Part shown: in pieces, positions 25,402 through 37,206 of the stretch
Layout of the letters: the number at the start of each line of letters is the position of its first letter
Numbering within the stretch: position 1 is the stretch's first letter
Source: Peronospora farinosa
Lineage: Eukaryota > Oomycota > Peronosporomycetes > Peronosporales > Peronosporaceae
Direction: 5' to 3'
Assembly (NCBI GenBank): GCA_947646735.1
Contig: CANTFK010000129.1
Coordinates: 248,001 to 312,000 of the forward strand
DNA length: 64,000 bases
Translations under genes and position numbers: made by a program
The notes under the pieces: model-generated
Database searches by the model: none
The model's input: only the letters and a program-made list of their open reading frames with translations
Told to the model about the DNA's origin: nothing

Positions 25402-26400
25402 AAGTAGGAGTCGGGTGCAAACGCATAGTGGTTGGTTAGTCTAGCAAGTAGGCATCACCACGATCCTTATTATACTGAATAGAACCGATAAAGCGTGACA
25501 CTAATCTGCGAGTGCCTAACTTTGTAATTGCTGTGCTAGGCAGTCTACTGGCTGACAACAAAATCTTTTCGCTTTTTTATAAAGTAAACGTGTTCTTTTT
25601 ACCTCTTGTTCTGAGTCATCTTTCTGCTTATCGAGAGCCTCTTGAAGTGCATCTCACACAATACGTATGACGGCTGTGTCGCAATAGCAGGAACTTAGTT
25701 TCTGCGCAGAACTTGCAGGCGAAATGGACTCTTAAGAAGCAAAATTAGCAGCTGGAGACGCGACAGAATGCACCGCGTTTGGTCCCAAAATATCGTTGTT
25801 TACAAATTTAACGGTAAAGATTGCATCGGCAGCAACACTATAGATGTATCATTAAATGTTTGGATATTGGAAGATAATCCCTCATTAGGTTTGCAGACTG
25901 GGTGCCTGGAAGCTGAGAGATCAAGAAGTGCCGTAACGCGAGGGTGCCTGGCGTTGTTATCAAAAATTGACGTCACCTCTGTTAACACATCCACGGCATT
26001 GATGAATGCAAACTCCATAAGAGGAAGCAAAAACGAAGTCCACGACGTGAACAATGTAGCATAGCTTCGTAGAACATCTTTAAGCATATGTTCGCGCGCT
26101 CCGTTTGCCCATCTGGCTCTAGTTGGGCTGCTGTAGACATAAGCAACCGCGTGCCTAGTATCGTATCCCTAAAATGCAATCGAATGCGTAATTTATCTCG
26201 TATACCAAACATTAAACATTGCTCTGCATCCGTTGCATTTACACGGCAACACACTGTATGACGCAAAACACGATGTGGCTGTCCATCAGCAAGCTTGAAG
26301 ATGATGTTAAAGTATATCGTCTTGTGAGCACATACTGGCAAAATGCAAAGTGAGTATAATAGGTCCTTAGTTTGCATACTACAACATAGATGGGACCAGT
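25402..26400 (-). mobile_element. Deleted, decayed relative of the gypsy elements
   Basis: Abuts the 5' LTR of element 2. Read on the minus strand, about 26300-26160 is protease-region sequence (KLADGQPHRVLRHTVCCR). It then jumps directly to the integrase end (LLMSTAAQLEPDGQTERANI, then SYATLFTSWTSFLLPLMEFAF, about 26150-25880). About 25760-25410 matches the post-integrase region of element 2 (19860-20220) with many substitutions. RT, RNase H and most of integrase are missing, so it is an internal deletion derivative. Confidence 0.75.
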
Positions 26401-28047
26401 AAAATCCTCGTTAGATTATAATCTAGAGTCAAACCTATGGTCTGTTCAATGTGTGTTTCTTACAGCATGACAGGACCATTGCACAGCAAAAAGATTTTAG
26501 AGACGAAAACATAAACAAAGTAAGGATATTTGCGAAGGTGGGCAGAGATTACAAAAAATTTTTAGACAACATATACGACTGTGATCGAACGCAGCTACAA
26601 AGAAAGGCAAGGCAGGTGCAGGACGGATTAAGTGGTCAGAAGGTTCTGCTCAAGTGGTCAGAAGTTTTAATCCTTGCCTTATTGGATAACCGCGATCGAA
26701 AGGGAAGAGCGTTCCAAGTACCCGGTCGATTGTGTAAAGATTTTTACACGACCACCCCCTCTCGGATCCCTATCACTTTAGGATCAACATCAACTTAAGT
26801 CCACTAAGAAGAGTGCAACCCGACCAACCGACAGGTACACAAGGTGAGGAAGGCTTGGTACTATGAATGGGTACTTCTTCCGTTGAAGAGGTCGTTCGAA
26901 CGTCAGTAAAGAGTCGGGATCACATCAGCAATTTGGTAAACCACATTAAATCACACATGCGGTAATACCGCCGCTACCATTACAATGTTAATGCATTGCG
27001 GCGAGCGTGGTAAGGTCGGAAAACTCTCCAAGTCGATTAAGCTACTGCCCTGCGCCGGTCGGTATCTACAAGGAACGGAATCTCGGCCATGCTAATTGCC
27101 AACGTCTTAAAATATTACATGTGGCTGTTTGCTAATCCTTCTGTTGCTCCATCTGCTACGGATGTGCTAGAGGAACAAAGATGGCGCGAAGGAGGTTAAT
27201 GAGGCGGAGATCGAGCTGGAGCAGGAGCTGAGAGCCAAGCTTAAGCAGAAGGGTGTCTGTGATCCCATGGCAGTTTTAAAGTTTATTGATTTTATCGAAT
27301 AAGATGAGAGTGTTCAGCTGGAGCTGACTGACAACGAGAGTTTAGAAGAGGAGGACATAAGTGGAACGTGGACTAACAAGTAATGTTGCACCCGTCGCAG
27401 GATTATTCGCCAAACCTGAAAAGACCATCGTCCTGCGTAATGTCTACTCCCTGCCCGATGTATTTCAGGAAAGTCACCAAATTGCTTAACGAGTCCTCAA
27501 CATCCGCTAACTTGATAATCGCAACGCAGTCATACCCTTGACGTGTGGATGAGTACTCTAAATTCCCAGTTGTATTGCCCATTTGGGTCTAAATCTATTA
27601 CTTAGCGAGCATAGAATGACGGAGTGTTAAATAATTTACTGAAGGTGCTTATTGAGGTGGTCGCTCACTAAGCTATTGATCAATAGATTATAACCTCTAG
27701 TAACTTATCGAATTTCGCAGTGGTTAATACCGATGATGCAGCAGTGCCGATCGGATTCCGAGATACTTTTTCCGGCTTTTTTCGGAAAATCTATAGCGAG
27801 TACTGAAATTTCAAAATTTCAAATAACCCAAACCCAAACTAAACACTAAATTGGGTACGTTTTAACGTCATTTTAGTACATGGTCGTCAAATCAAAAAGT
27901 TCTGCCACGTGCCCATCGACGATCAGGATTGTCTCCTCATACCTTAAGACTGTTCGTACCTATTGGTCAGATTACGTCACAATTTGGCTTTGTGGCCTAC
28001 AATATTCTTGATTCATCACCACGACTTTTTTTAGCGCTTAAAGTAGC
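26401..28047. other. Spacer with repeat R copy 3 and an unidentified coding-like remnant
   Basis: No intact gene. Dispersed repeat R lies at about 26780-26960. About 27185-27360 (+) reads EVNEAEIELEQELRAKLKQK, then GVCDPMAVLKFIDFIE, a stop, and DESVQLELTDNESLEEED, a coding-like acidic remnant of unknown origin. 27400-28040 shows nothing recognisable apart from the upstream region of the protease gene. Confidence 0.5.
26780..26960 (+). repeat. Dispersed repeat R, copy 3
   Basis: Plus-strand AAGTCCACTAAGAAGAGTGC, AACCCGACCAACCGACAGG, TACACAAGGTGAGGAAGG, then TCGTTCGAACGTC and CACATTAAATCACAC, collinear with the copies at 6.5 kb (+) and 14.7 kb (-). Confidence 0.65.
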
Positions 28048-30291
28048 ATGAAGCGTCCATTTATTGGCATTTCGATGCTTCTAGCGGCTATTTTGACGCT
28101 CTCGACACTAGCAGCCAGTATGACTATGGAATTGCATCGTATTTCCAATGATTTCCATCCGGAGAAATACGCAAGACGTTTGTATACTCAAGATAAAGCA
28201 CCAGAAGTCGTGCCACTGCATTTGGGACTCGGGTATGTTAATTGCTTGTGACCTGCTGAGTTCAATAGTGGAAATTTATTGAAGAATCTGACACATTTGT
28301 GACTAGGACGCACTATACGTGGGTGTATGTAGGCTCACCTCCACAGCGAGCTTCAGTGATTGTAGACACGGGCAGTTTATTAATGGCCTTTCCATGCTCG
28401 GGTTGTGATGGATGTGGCAATCACACTGATCAACCTTTTCTTGCCGATAACTCATCAACATTGGTCCATGTCACATGTTCCCAGGAAACTTTCTTTAAAT
28501 GCAAAGATTGCCAAGAGAAATCGAACGCGTGTGCAATTTCCCAGTCGTATTTGGAGGGTAGCACGTGGAGAGCTACAGTGGTCGAGGATGTGGTGTACTT
28601 GGGAGGAGAATCGAGCTTTCAGGACATGGCAATGCGTAACAAATATGGAACAATTTTCCAGTTTGGTTGCCAGAGCTCAGAGACGGGATTGTTTGTCAAG
28701 CAGGTGGCGGACGGCATTATGGGGTTGTCGAACTCGGAGCATCACATTATAGCAAAGCTGTACCGTGAAACGAAGATATCGAGCAATCTCTTCTCGCTCT
28801 GCTTTGTTGAAGACGGTGGAACTATGTCCATAGGTCAGCCTCACACAGTAGCACACCGAGGTAATATTTCGTACGTGAAATTGATTCCGGACCGCTCTGA
28901 CGCGTAAGTAAGCTTTGTTTTTGTCTTAGGATTTCTAAACTTTTTCTAATTACTTGACTGTGTCATTTCGCAACAGGCATCTCTATAGTGTGCACATGAC
29001 GGATGTTCGAATAGGTGGCAAATCCATCAACGCCGACGAGGAGGATTTCACTCGTGGACACTTTATTGTGGACAGCGGAACAACCGATTCGTATCTTCCA
29101 CTAAGGATGAGAACTCAGTTCATGACGTTATTCAAGGAAATTTCAGGCCGCGATTACCAGACGGGCGATTCTTGTGAAGGCTATACGAATGAAGATTTGG
29201 CGTCGCTACCACCGATCCAGCTCGTTATGGAAGCTTACGGTGATGAGAAGGAGGAAGTTGTTTTAAACATTCCACCTGAGCAGTATTTGATGCGTACTGG
29301 TGGCCATTTCTGTGGTAACATTTACTTGTCGGAAAACTCTGGTGGTGTTATTGGCGCCAGCCTTATGATGAACCGTGACGTAATTTTTGACAACGGCAAC
29401 CAGCGCGTGGGTTTTGTGGATGCTGACTGCGCCTATAAGGAGGCTCCTAAGCCAACTATAACTCTATCAGATAGCAACAAAACTACAAGTATCAGCGAAG
29501 GGAAGGAGATGACGAAAGGTTTGGATACAATTGGTGTGTTACCGAGCGCCGCGCCGGCAGTTGGTGACACCTCTGCGCCAACTGCTGGCGCATCAGATAC
29601 AATCGCTGTTTTACCGAGCACCACGCCGGCAGTCAGTGACACCTCTGCGTCAACTGCTGGCCCAGCGCCGGCAGTCCAGTCCACATCCGATGTCACGTCT
29701 CCGTCGGTAGCGGAGACAAATGTGGAACGTATACCCGTTCCAGTTGTTTCTGACCCAACAACTACGACTGCGTCGACACCACTGACAACGACGGATTCGG
29801 ATATTGCAGCCCCAAATGCTGCTCCAAGTGCTGGTGATCCAACAATTTCGACAATGCCGGAGAATATGACGACAATGCCTCAGTCTTTCTCTTCAGCTGA
29901 TATGGGGGACTCAAACTCAAAGGAAAAGGTGTCCGGCACTCATCCACTGGTGCTCACGATTGTAGGTGCTGTCTTGGTGGTGGGTTTCCTATTGGTGGTG
30001 CTAATTACAGTGAGTCGACGGAGAAAAAAGACCAGTAAAGATCAACTGTGGAGCCGCGTCAAGGGCGACGAGGAGAATGAAGAAGAAGACGAAGACGAGG
30101 AGGAAGAGTTTGGTCTCGCTCACAATGACGAGAAGAAACCTTCAATGAAACATCAGCGTGTGGATCAGGAGGAAAAGGACGACGACGATGCTCATCAGCG
30201 CAGCAGCGACGAGGAAGATGAGGTTTTTGATCGAAAATCCATGCAGGACGAGTCGAAGATTGACAACCACACGTTGTTAGACCGGCTTTGA
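28048..30291 (+). CDS. Membrane-anchored pepsin-like aspartic protease, gene 1
   Basis: Family A1-type aspartic endopeptidase, probably at the cell surface or in the endomembrane system. Inferred exons are 28048-28232, 28307-28903 and 28977-30291 (698 residues); introns of 74 and 73 bp join in frame. Residues 1-23 are a hydrophobic signal peptide. Catalytic Asp82 is in VIVDTGS and Asp293 in FIVDSGTTDS, followed by the VGFVDADC end of the fold. A Ser/Thr/Pro/Ala-rich stalk with a near-duplicated block (DTIGVLPSAAPAVGDTSAP / DTIAVLPSTTPAVSDTSAS) leads to a transmembrane helix at about 584-606, a basic stop-transfer RRRKK and a very acidic cytosolic tail. It is Cys-rich after the first active site (CSGCDGCGNH). 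Gene 2 follows after 58 bp in the same orientation and shares the first intron position, so the two are tandem duplicates. Confidence 0.93.
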
Positions 30292-30349
30292 GTATACTGA
30301 ATGGAGCATGTATTTTCACTAAAGTAACACTGACTAGTAGTAGCTAGCC

Positions 30350-32403
30350 ATGTTTGCAATGGTCTGTCGATACAATTGGTTAGAAACAGATCGGATGACA
30401 TGGAAGACAATACTGTCTCGATGCACGGCATCTGTCGCTGTTGTTGCAATATGGACTTATGCGTCTGTTGTAGTAAGTGGTCAGCCCCATAAGTTGTTAA
30501 AGATTCCACTTTACAAGCAACAGCAGCCGAGTATGGAACTGCCTCATCGTCTAGCACATCAGCAAGCTCGAGCTCATCGGCGAGCACTGGAAGAGGCAAG
30601 CATAGTGAATGTAACTTTTGCATGGAGTGAATCTTCACTGGGTGTGGGCTACGGGTGCGTGCGTACATATGATACGAAGTATAGTGTGGCGAGCTGATGC
30701 TTTCTTTGGCTCTGTAGCACCCATTACGCTGAAATTTACCTGGGAATCCCGGCACAACGTGCTTCAGTGATCGTAGATACTGGTAGTCATTTGACAGCAT
30801 TGCCATGCAGCACGTGCGCTGGCTGTGGACAGCATACGGACCCAATTTATGATGTATCCAAGTCAACGACGGCAGCATACCTTGCTTGCCATGATTTTGA
30901 TTCATGTCGTTCGTGTGAACAAGACCGCTGCTATATCAGCCAGGTATAGAAGGTTCTTGATGTGAGTGCGGAAGCAACCTTGTGACTAATGTCGTTGCTG
31001 TGAATGAATAGAGCTACACGGAAGGCAGCATGTGGGAAGCTGTCATGGTAGATGAGTTGGTATGGGTAGGAGGGCTTTCATCACATAGTGGTGAAATGGA
31101 TGAAGTGCTAAAGACATTCGGGTTTCGTTTTCCAGTGGGCTGTCAGACCAAAGAGACTGGCCTCTTTATTACGCAAAAGGAAAATGGGATCATGGGTCTT
31201 GGACGTCATCACTCGACTGTCATGTCCTACATGCTGAAGGCAGGTCGCGTAACTCATGATCTCTTTACTCTGTGCTTCGCCAGCGATGGAGGTGAGCTTG
31301 TGTTTGGTGGAGTGGATTACAGCCACCACACGAGTGCTGTGGCTTATACACCACTGCTCAAGGACAGTTTTGCCTCCTACCCGGTCCATGTAAGAGATAT
31401 ACTAGTGAACGGAGTGTCATTAGGGATTGATGATAAAACGATCAATTCGGGCAAAGGTGTGATTGTTGATAGCGGAACAACCGACACCTTCTTTGCTGCA
31501 AAAGGAAATCGCCGTTTCATGAGAGCGTTCGAACGTGCTGCAGGCGGTCTAGATTATACTGAACAGCGCATGAAACTTTCTGACAAAGAGTTACAAGCCC
31601 TCCCAATTATATCGATTGTACTCTCAGGAATGAAAGGGGATGGCAGTGACGACGTCCAGCTCGATCTCCCTGCGTCAAAATATCTTACTATCGCTGATGA
31701 CGGTGGGTCATATTCCAGTAACGTTCATTTCTCGGAGCGTAGCGGCGGAGGTAAGCTTGTCATTACTTGTTTGTGTACCTGCCAGCTCCTAAGCATTCGA
31801 CATTGTCTAGTTTTGGGTGCAGGTATTATGATCGGTCTGGACGTGATCTTTGATACGGAAAACAACCGTGTCGGCTTTGCCGATTCACACTGTGGTACGA
31901 TAGTACACATTGATAAAAAAACAAGGATGATGCTCGACGGGCTGAGCTGACGACCTTGATGATACGTAGGAAAACGTCATAGAAATACAAGCAGGGTATC
32001 ACTAGATACTGCCGACCAGCGAACCTCCGAAACTTCGACGCCAATTGCTTCAACTACGGTGCCGAATGATAGTATCGACATAACCACAAGTTTATCAGCC
32101 GGGCTGATAACGCGGCAAGCAAGCTCCAATATCGGTGCTTTTATCGCAAATGTTATCCTCATTTCGCTAATTGGCGTAGCGTTAGGCGTCATCATCTGGG
32201 CGAAGTGGCGCATGCGTGCTTGGTCTCGCATTCCGAGCTCAGCTCCGCCTGCGGATATAGAGTCGATGCTAACCAGCAACGAAATTGAAAATCAAACGCC
32301 GTTGTCTTCTTCTTCCGAAGGAAGTCCCCTCCGAGCAGCTAGGAAAGCTTGGTCGCCAACGTTTACAATCGGCCCGAATAGAGAAGATGATGATGATGAG
32401 TGA
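30350..32403 (+). CDS. Membrane-anchored pepsin-like aspartic protease, gene 2
   Basis: Paralogue of the upstream gene. Inferred exons are 30350-30654, 30718-30943, 31012-31750, 31811-31894 and 31970-32403 (595 residues from the first ATG). An ATG at 30395 is a better start because a signal-peptide-like hydrophobic run follows directly. Counted from 30350, catalytic Asp122 is in VIVDTGSHLTALPC and Asp330 in VIVDSGTTDTFF. The 60-bp intron 31751-31810 is a multiple of three without a stop, so an unspliced reading also looks open. Splicing it restores the SGGVLGAG motif found in gene 1 (SGGVIGAS). The last intron (31895-31969) links the protease to a stalk, a transmembrane helix (about 508-528) and an acidic tail. 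If that intron were not used the protein would end at 31950 without an anchor. Confidence 0.88.
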
Positions 32404-33925
32404 CCGTGAAGAAGTGGCAGTCTAACGTTTTACGGGGTATAAGCGATGATGGATTGGGTCTGAATGGTGAAGTTGACAGTTTTCAAAGTCCAGGTACATC
32501 GATATAGTGACGCTATTGCAGCACTGAATCGATGCTGGTAGGCGAACCCCAAGTGCGTCACACAGTAGCGAACGTTCCTGAACGCGGCATCTTATAGAAA
32601 CCTGAATGGTATCAATGCATGGCTAGTACTAGAATTTTAAGGTGATGTGAATGTGACGTATGGTGAGGGTTGGACGGCATTTCTTTACGCTGTGGCACAC
32701 AGGCAAATGGTTTAACTGTCATGACTAAGTAAAGCCAAGTGTAAACTATGTGATGTGGTGCGTGGTGCTTCGTAACGAACAAATTTGTCAGCATTGCCAC
32801 TTGCTCTAGAACAACTCACTGACGTGTATTTGTTGCTGTACAATGAAGCATCACACAGCTACTATTCTACCACATTATAAGAGTTTGTGCGATCTTCCTA
32901 TAGTAAACTGGCGGTAAGGGGCTTGAGGGTCATCAGTAGACTTTATACTGGCTGGCTGCTGTTACCTCTTATGATCATGCGTGGTCTAAACGCGCTTCCA
33001 TATCTAAAGAACGGTATAGATGGTGCTCTTCAGAAACCCAGCCCTTCTCCTGTCTCATATACTACAACATACGACGAAAGTACGCAGCTTCAAACCACAA
33101 CTAGTACAAATGATTATACTAAACTATACTATACCTTCGTGTATTGCGCTATTGATTACTGACACTTGAAGTAAACGTAAATAGTAGTCAATGCGGTACT
33201 TAGCACCAGAATTATTCGAATGCGTTTTACGTCTATGCGGATACACAGGAAGAAAAGGGGCAGCACTACCAGTCGTTTACTGCAGCGAATCAATTTACTT
33301 TTATAATATCGAAGGGATTTTCGGACCTGTCGATACAGTACGTAAGAGCTAAAAGGTTTATAAGAAGAATAAGTACATGTACTAAATGTACATGAAGCTA
33401 CTATAGTTTGCCGACGACAAGCTCCGTGTCGCACCGTGATTGGCGCAAAAATGCGTCTTGCACGACTAAAAAGAAGATACCGGCATAAGATTTAGATTCA
33501 AAATAGTATTTTAAATTGTTACGTAGGTTTTAATTCTTAAGTTTATACAACTTTATTGTTTTAGACGAGCACTGTGTCGATTTTCATGTGCTAGTGTTTT
33601 ATTATACACAAAAAATAATCGACAAAAAGTATTGCTCAACAATTCGCTCGCATAATTTTGTGATAGTATAAATAGTATACGTTGTGTGATAATTGCAGAA
33701 AAGGGGGGAAGATTCTATCGTAGCCCAACCACACCATTTGACAAGTTTTTTTATTTCGTCGAATCTCGACTGCAGTTGCCGCTACCTAAAAGAAGACCTA
33801 TTCCCTGACCTAACACCCTTCGCTGACTAGATCGATATCAATATACATATTTCTATTTCTATTTCTATTTATATCACTTATCTTTTCATCAGACTTTATT
33901 AATAAAAGACCGCCCACGCACCGCA
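32404..33925. other. Intergenic, no gene recognised
   Basis: AT-rich. An open frame at 32887-33162 begins with GTG, not ATG, and has no recognised domain. 33850-33880 has a short TTTCTA repeat upstream of the SPX gene. Nothing else could be supported. Confidence 0.5.
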
Positions 33926-35425
33926 ATGAAGTTTGGCAAAGTATTGCAACAGTCGACACAAATGTCACCGAATGCGTGGGAGATCTATTGGGCTGACTAT
34001 AAGCTACTTAAGAAGATCATAAAGGATTGTGCACAGATTAAGAAGGAGGAGAAACTACAGGGCGACAAACTTATCAAGATCAAGCCGTCAGCCAAAGAGG
34101 ATAATGACAGCATTCGTGCGTGTGGTTGACTAATGCTTTCTACCGTATGATTGTGTATTTATGTATGTCTTTTTGTGTTCATGGACGTGTATTTAGGTCA
34201 GTCACAGGATGAGATGAACTTCTTTCGCACGTTACGCGTCGAGATTAAAAAGATTGCTGATTTCTTTATCAAAGAACAAGCTAAACACACGAGTCAAGTA
34301 ACGGCTATTAATGTTAGTTTCCAACAACTTCAGGTACCAAAAAATAGTATGAGACACAACATGTGGAGAAGATGATGGTGTTCTTACAATCTCTTGGTGG
34401 TGTTACCTCAGGCGAACCCCAAGTCAACAGAAGCCAAGACACGACTGATGAAGGACTGCGTGGCACTGTATAAAGAGTTGCTGCTTCTCGAGAATTTTGC
34501 CGTGATGAATTTCTGCGGTATTTCTAAGGTTGATGCTTTTATTTGATCACATGAGCAAGATAGGTGATGCGTCTCGTATAGGCACTCACTCTATTTTTCC
34601 AATTATGCGGTACAGATTCTGAAAAAACATGACAAGTGGACGGGATATGCTACTCGCAACAAGTTTATGCATACGATCTTGATGAAGCAGCCATTTGCAA
34701 CGTACGAGCCACTGCTACAAATGATCGACTGTTTGGAGCATGTTTTCATGCAAGCAACGGGCTCGAGCATCGAACAACATGATGCACAGAAGTCGTCTTC
34801 CCGACGCGGAGGTGGTGGCAGCTCTTTTTCCTCAGCTGATGTATCTGGTGGCTTAAGATCTGCTACTGGTGGTGTTGAAAGAGACAATGCTTCCTTGGGC
34901 AGTGCTGCCTCGCTGAATATGTCGCCTAGTCACACACCTCCTGGTGCTAGTGACAGCCGTCATGAAGGACGTAGGGATAGAGTCGCAGTCGATAAATGTT
35001 CCCCAAGATTTGGGAATTCGGTCACACTAGTGCGAGTGAATGCACTTCGAGATGATGTGAGGGAGCTGAAAAAGATCGAAAGCGCGTATGACGGCGATGG
35101 AGAATATGATGATAATCCGGACGACTCAGGTTTTCCTGATGATGACGCAGCAGAAGTGTCAGAGCGCTATGGTGACCGCTTTCGAGAAGACAAGCGCATC
35201 CACCCTTCATTGCCATTGCGTGTTGTTTCAGCGAGAACGCAGTCCGACAGTGATGCTGCAGCAATTGCCATGCTTACCATGAAAGATAGCGCGTCTGGAA
35301 TCAGCAGCGACGGTGGCGACAGCACTGCAAAAAGTTGTCGCACACGAAGCGCGAAGCGCAAGGCTTGCGCGCCGCTTGATATGAAAGGCAAGCGCAAGAT
35401 GAGCGTCACGGCTATTCTCAACTAG
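33926..35425 (+). CDS. SPX-domain protein with basic C-terminal tail
   Basis: SPX domains bind inositol pyrophosphates and report phosphate status. Inferred exons are 33926-34115, 34197-34333, 34412-34528 and 34616-35425 (417 residues); all junctions are GT..AG and in phase. The N-terminus MKFGKVLQQS...WEIYWADYKLLKKI is the first SPX helix pair; DEMNFFRTLRVEIKKIADFF is the second block. ILKKHDKWTG (start of the last exon) is the Lys-rich SPX motif that binds phosphate ligands. After about residue 210 the protein is low-complexity: Gly/Ser, then acidic, then a basic end (CRTRSAKRKA, KGKRKMS) that may be a nuclear signal. No EXS, MFS, VTC or RING domain follows, so it is a stand-alone SPX protein rather than a transporter. 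Confidence 0.9.
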
Positions 35426-35877
35426 TCAACATCTTTTCACAGACGACAGCTATACAAGAGTGTCAATGGGTCAAATGGATGACATTGCTGAATATCCTGA
35501 GGTCCATGCCTTATGCACCACCAAGATCTCGGGCAGGGTTTTTACGAGACTCCCTATTCTTGCTTCGGACATGAACAGTGGGCTGCCATATTCATTCATT
35601 TTTCCACTAAAATTAGCAAAGCAAGTTTTCAACTGTAAGCCTTATGCAAGCACGACTCGTCATGGATGCACAGAAAGCTCTAGTACTCCTTTGTCCACAT
35701 CTTCAAGTTGCAGCAACAATTCTGTCTCTTCCTACAGTTAATCCAACGCTCAAAAAATCGGCGACCTGCCCTAGCAATAACGCCCAATTAAAAAGAAAAG
35801 GATCGCGCACACTACCAGATGCAAAAGTCCAAATCCCTGTCGTGGACATAGCAAAAAAACAATGAGATACAAAAATG
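35426..35877. other. Intergenic between convergent genes
   Basis: Holds the 3' ends of the SPX gene (+) and the MSP gene (-). Short open frames (for example 35460-35741) have no recognised features. Confidence 0.5.
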
Positions 35878-36941
35878 CTATCGGTCTTTCCATCGATGAG
35901 TTGTACGTACCCCCTGCTCTTTCGGACCCTTTCCCATGACCCCATGCGAGTCGTCACTGCCAGACACGCCATTGGCCCCACCGTTTTTCCGATGACGTAA
36001 CGTTGACGACTCCTCCGAGAGCTTCTTCACACGCTGCGCGTCCATGCTAGCTTTTTGCAGCAGCTGCCGCGTCTTGTCCAGATCACTTATCAACACTTCG
36101 CGCTGCGCCGTTAGCTGTACTGTAAATGCCACCAACTACACAACACCGACACTAAGTCTCGTACCCCCACTGACACGACCTCATTTCATTCTTCACTCAC
36201 CTCGTCGTATTTCTTACGTAATGTCACTTCCTGACCCACTTCCTTACTTCCTTCCCTGTTTTCTGCCACTTTTACCACATGTGGTTTGTCCTCTTGCAAT
36301 AATGCAGACGACAATTGTGCAGCTGTCGTAGCCATTTCTTCAGTACCCTCTTCATCACGGGGTCTAGATTGGTACCTAGCATCAGACATAGTCAATGTCT
36401 TTGCAGATAAAACATCGTCCGACGTCGTTTGCTGCCGATTTAGTGGCGACACTGGACGTTCCATATCCTCCTGATCCTGCACAAAATGACAGCGTAACTT
36501 CTTATTCGACAACGCCCGCTTGTCCGTTCGTGCCCACATATTTGTCAATTCATCTGCCATTTCCTTAGTTGATTTCGTCTTCACAAGGTCATAGAAACTG
36601 TCTTCCACATAAATGCTTTGTACCAAAAACTTATCGTTTGCCAATTGACGTTCCGCTGGTTCAAGACGTAGCAACTCATCACAGTCTTTTTGCTGTAAAA
36701 TCACCATGATCGACGCTGATCCATTCGGACCTAATAGTCCTTGATTCGGTCGTACCAAATATCGTAACGGCCGTGTCGTTTTCACCTTAAAAGCAATTTG
36801 TCGATCGTCTGCTACATTTCGGATCGTTAGTACTGCTTGCGGTGCCGTCTGTGGCTGTAAATGAAACGATAGAGAATCTCCCGGTTCCAAGATAACGCTG
36901 GAATTAGGCGCTAGTGCCACATCCACATTGTTACTTGTCAT
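35878..36941 (-). CDS. MSP (VAP-like) domain protein
   Basis: Inferred exons are 36941-36201 and 36135-35878 (332 residues), with a 65-bp GTGAGT..AG intron in phase. ATG at 36941 is chosen; the open frame extends two codons further to a TTG. Residues about 10-125 are a major-sperm-protein fold: LEPGDSLSFHLQ, AVLTIRNVADDRQIAFKVKT, RYLVRPNQGLLGPNGSASI and KDKFLVQS-like DKFLVQSIYVED. These match the VAP family that binds FFAT peptides at membrane contact sites. The second exon is predicted coiled coil (LTAQREVLISDLDKTRQLLQ). Unlike classical VAPs no transmembrane tail is visible, so it may be soluble or the last exon may be missing. A two-MSP relative lies at 48.5-50.2 kb. Confidence 0.85.
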
Positions 36942-37206
36942 TTCCAACGGTCAAGAAAAGCTTATTACAAGACGGCAAAGACACGCTCAATTGTTTTCAA
37001 TCAGACTTTCTCCTCCCCCTTTTTTCGAGTCGCAAAAAACAACACTAAAATTTGTGTCGTACCAAAAATTGAGTAAAACAAAAAAGATGCAATAGCGTGT
37101 ATAAACCGACCGCTCGCTGCGACATGACGCAATGCTGCACAAGGCGACAATTTCTTCCAAATGGGTAGATAGTCGCCGATATCGTACAACATCAGTTTGA
37201 CTTTAC

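Noticed and set aside
32887..33162. 91-codon plus-strand frame in the protease-SPX gap
   Set aside because: Begins with GTG, has no domain and low-complexity composition; not supported as a gene.
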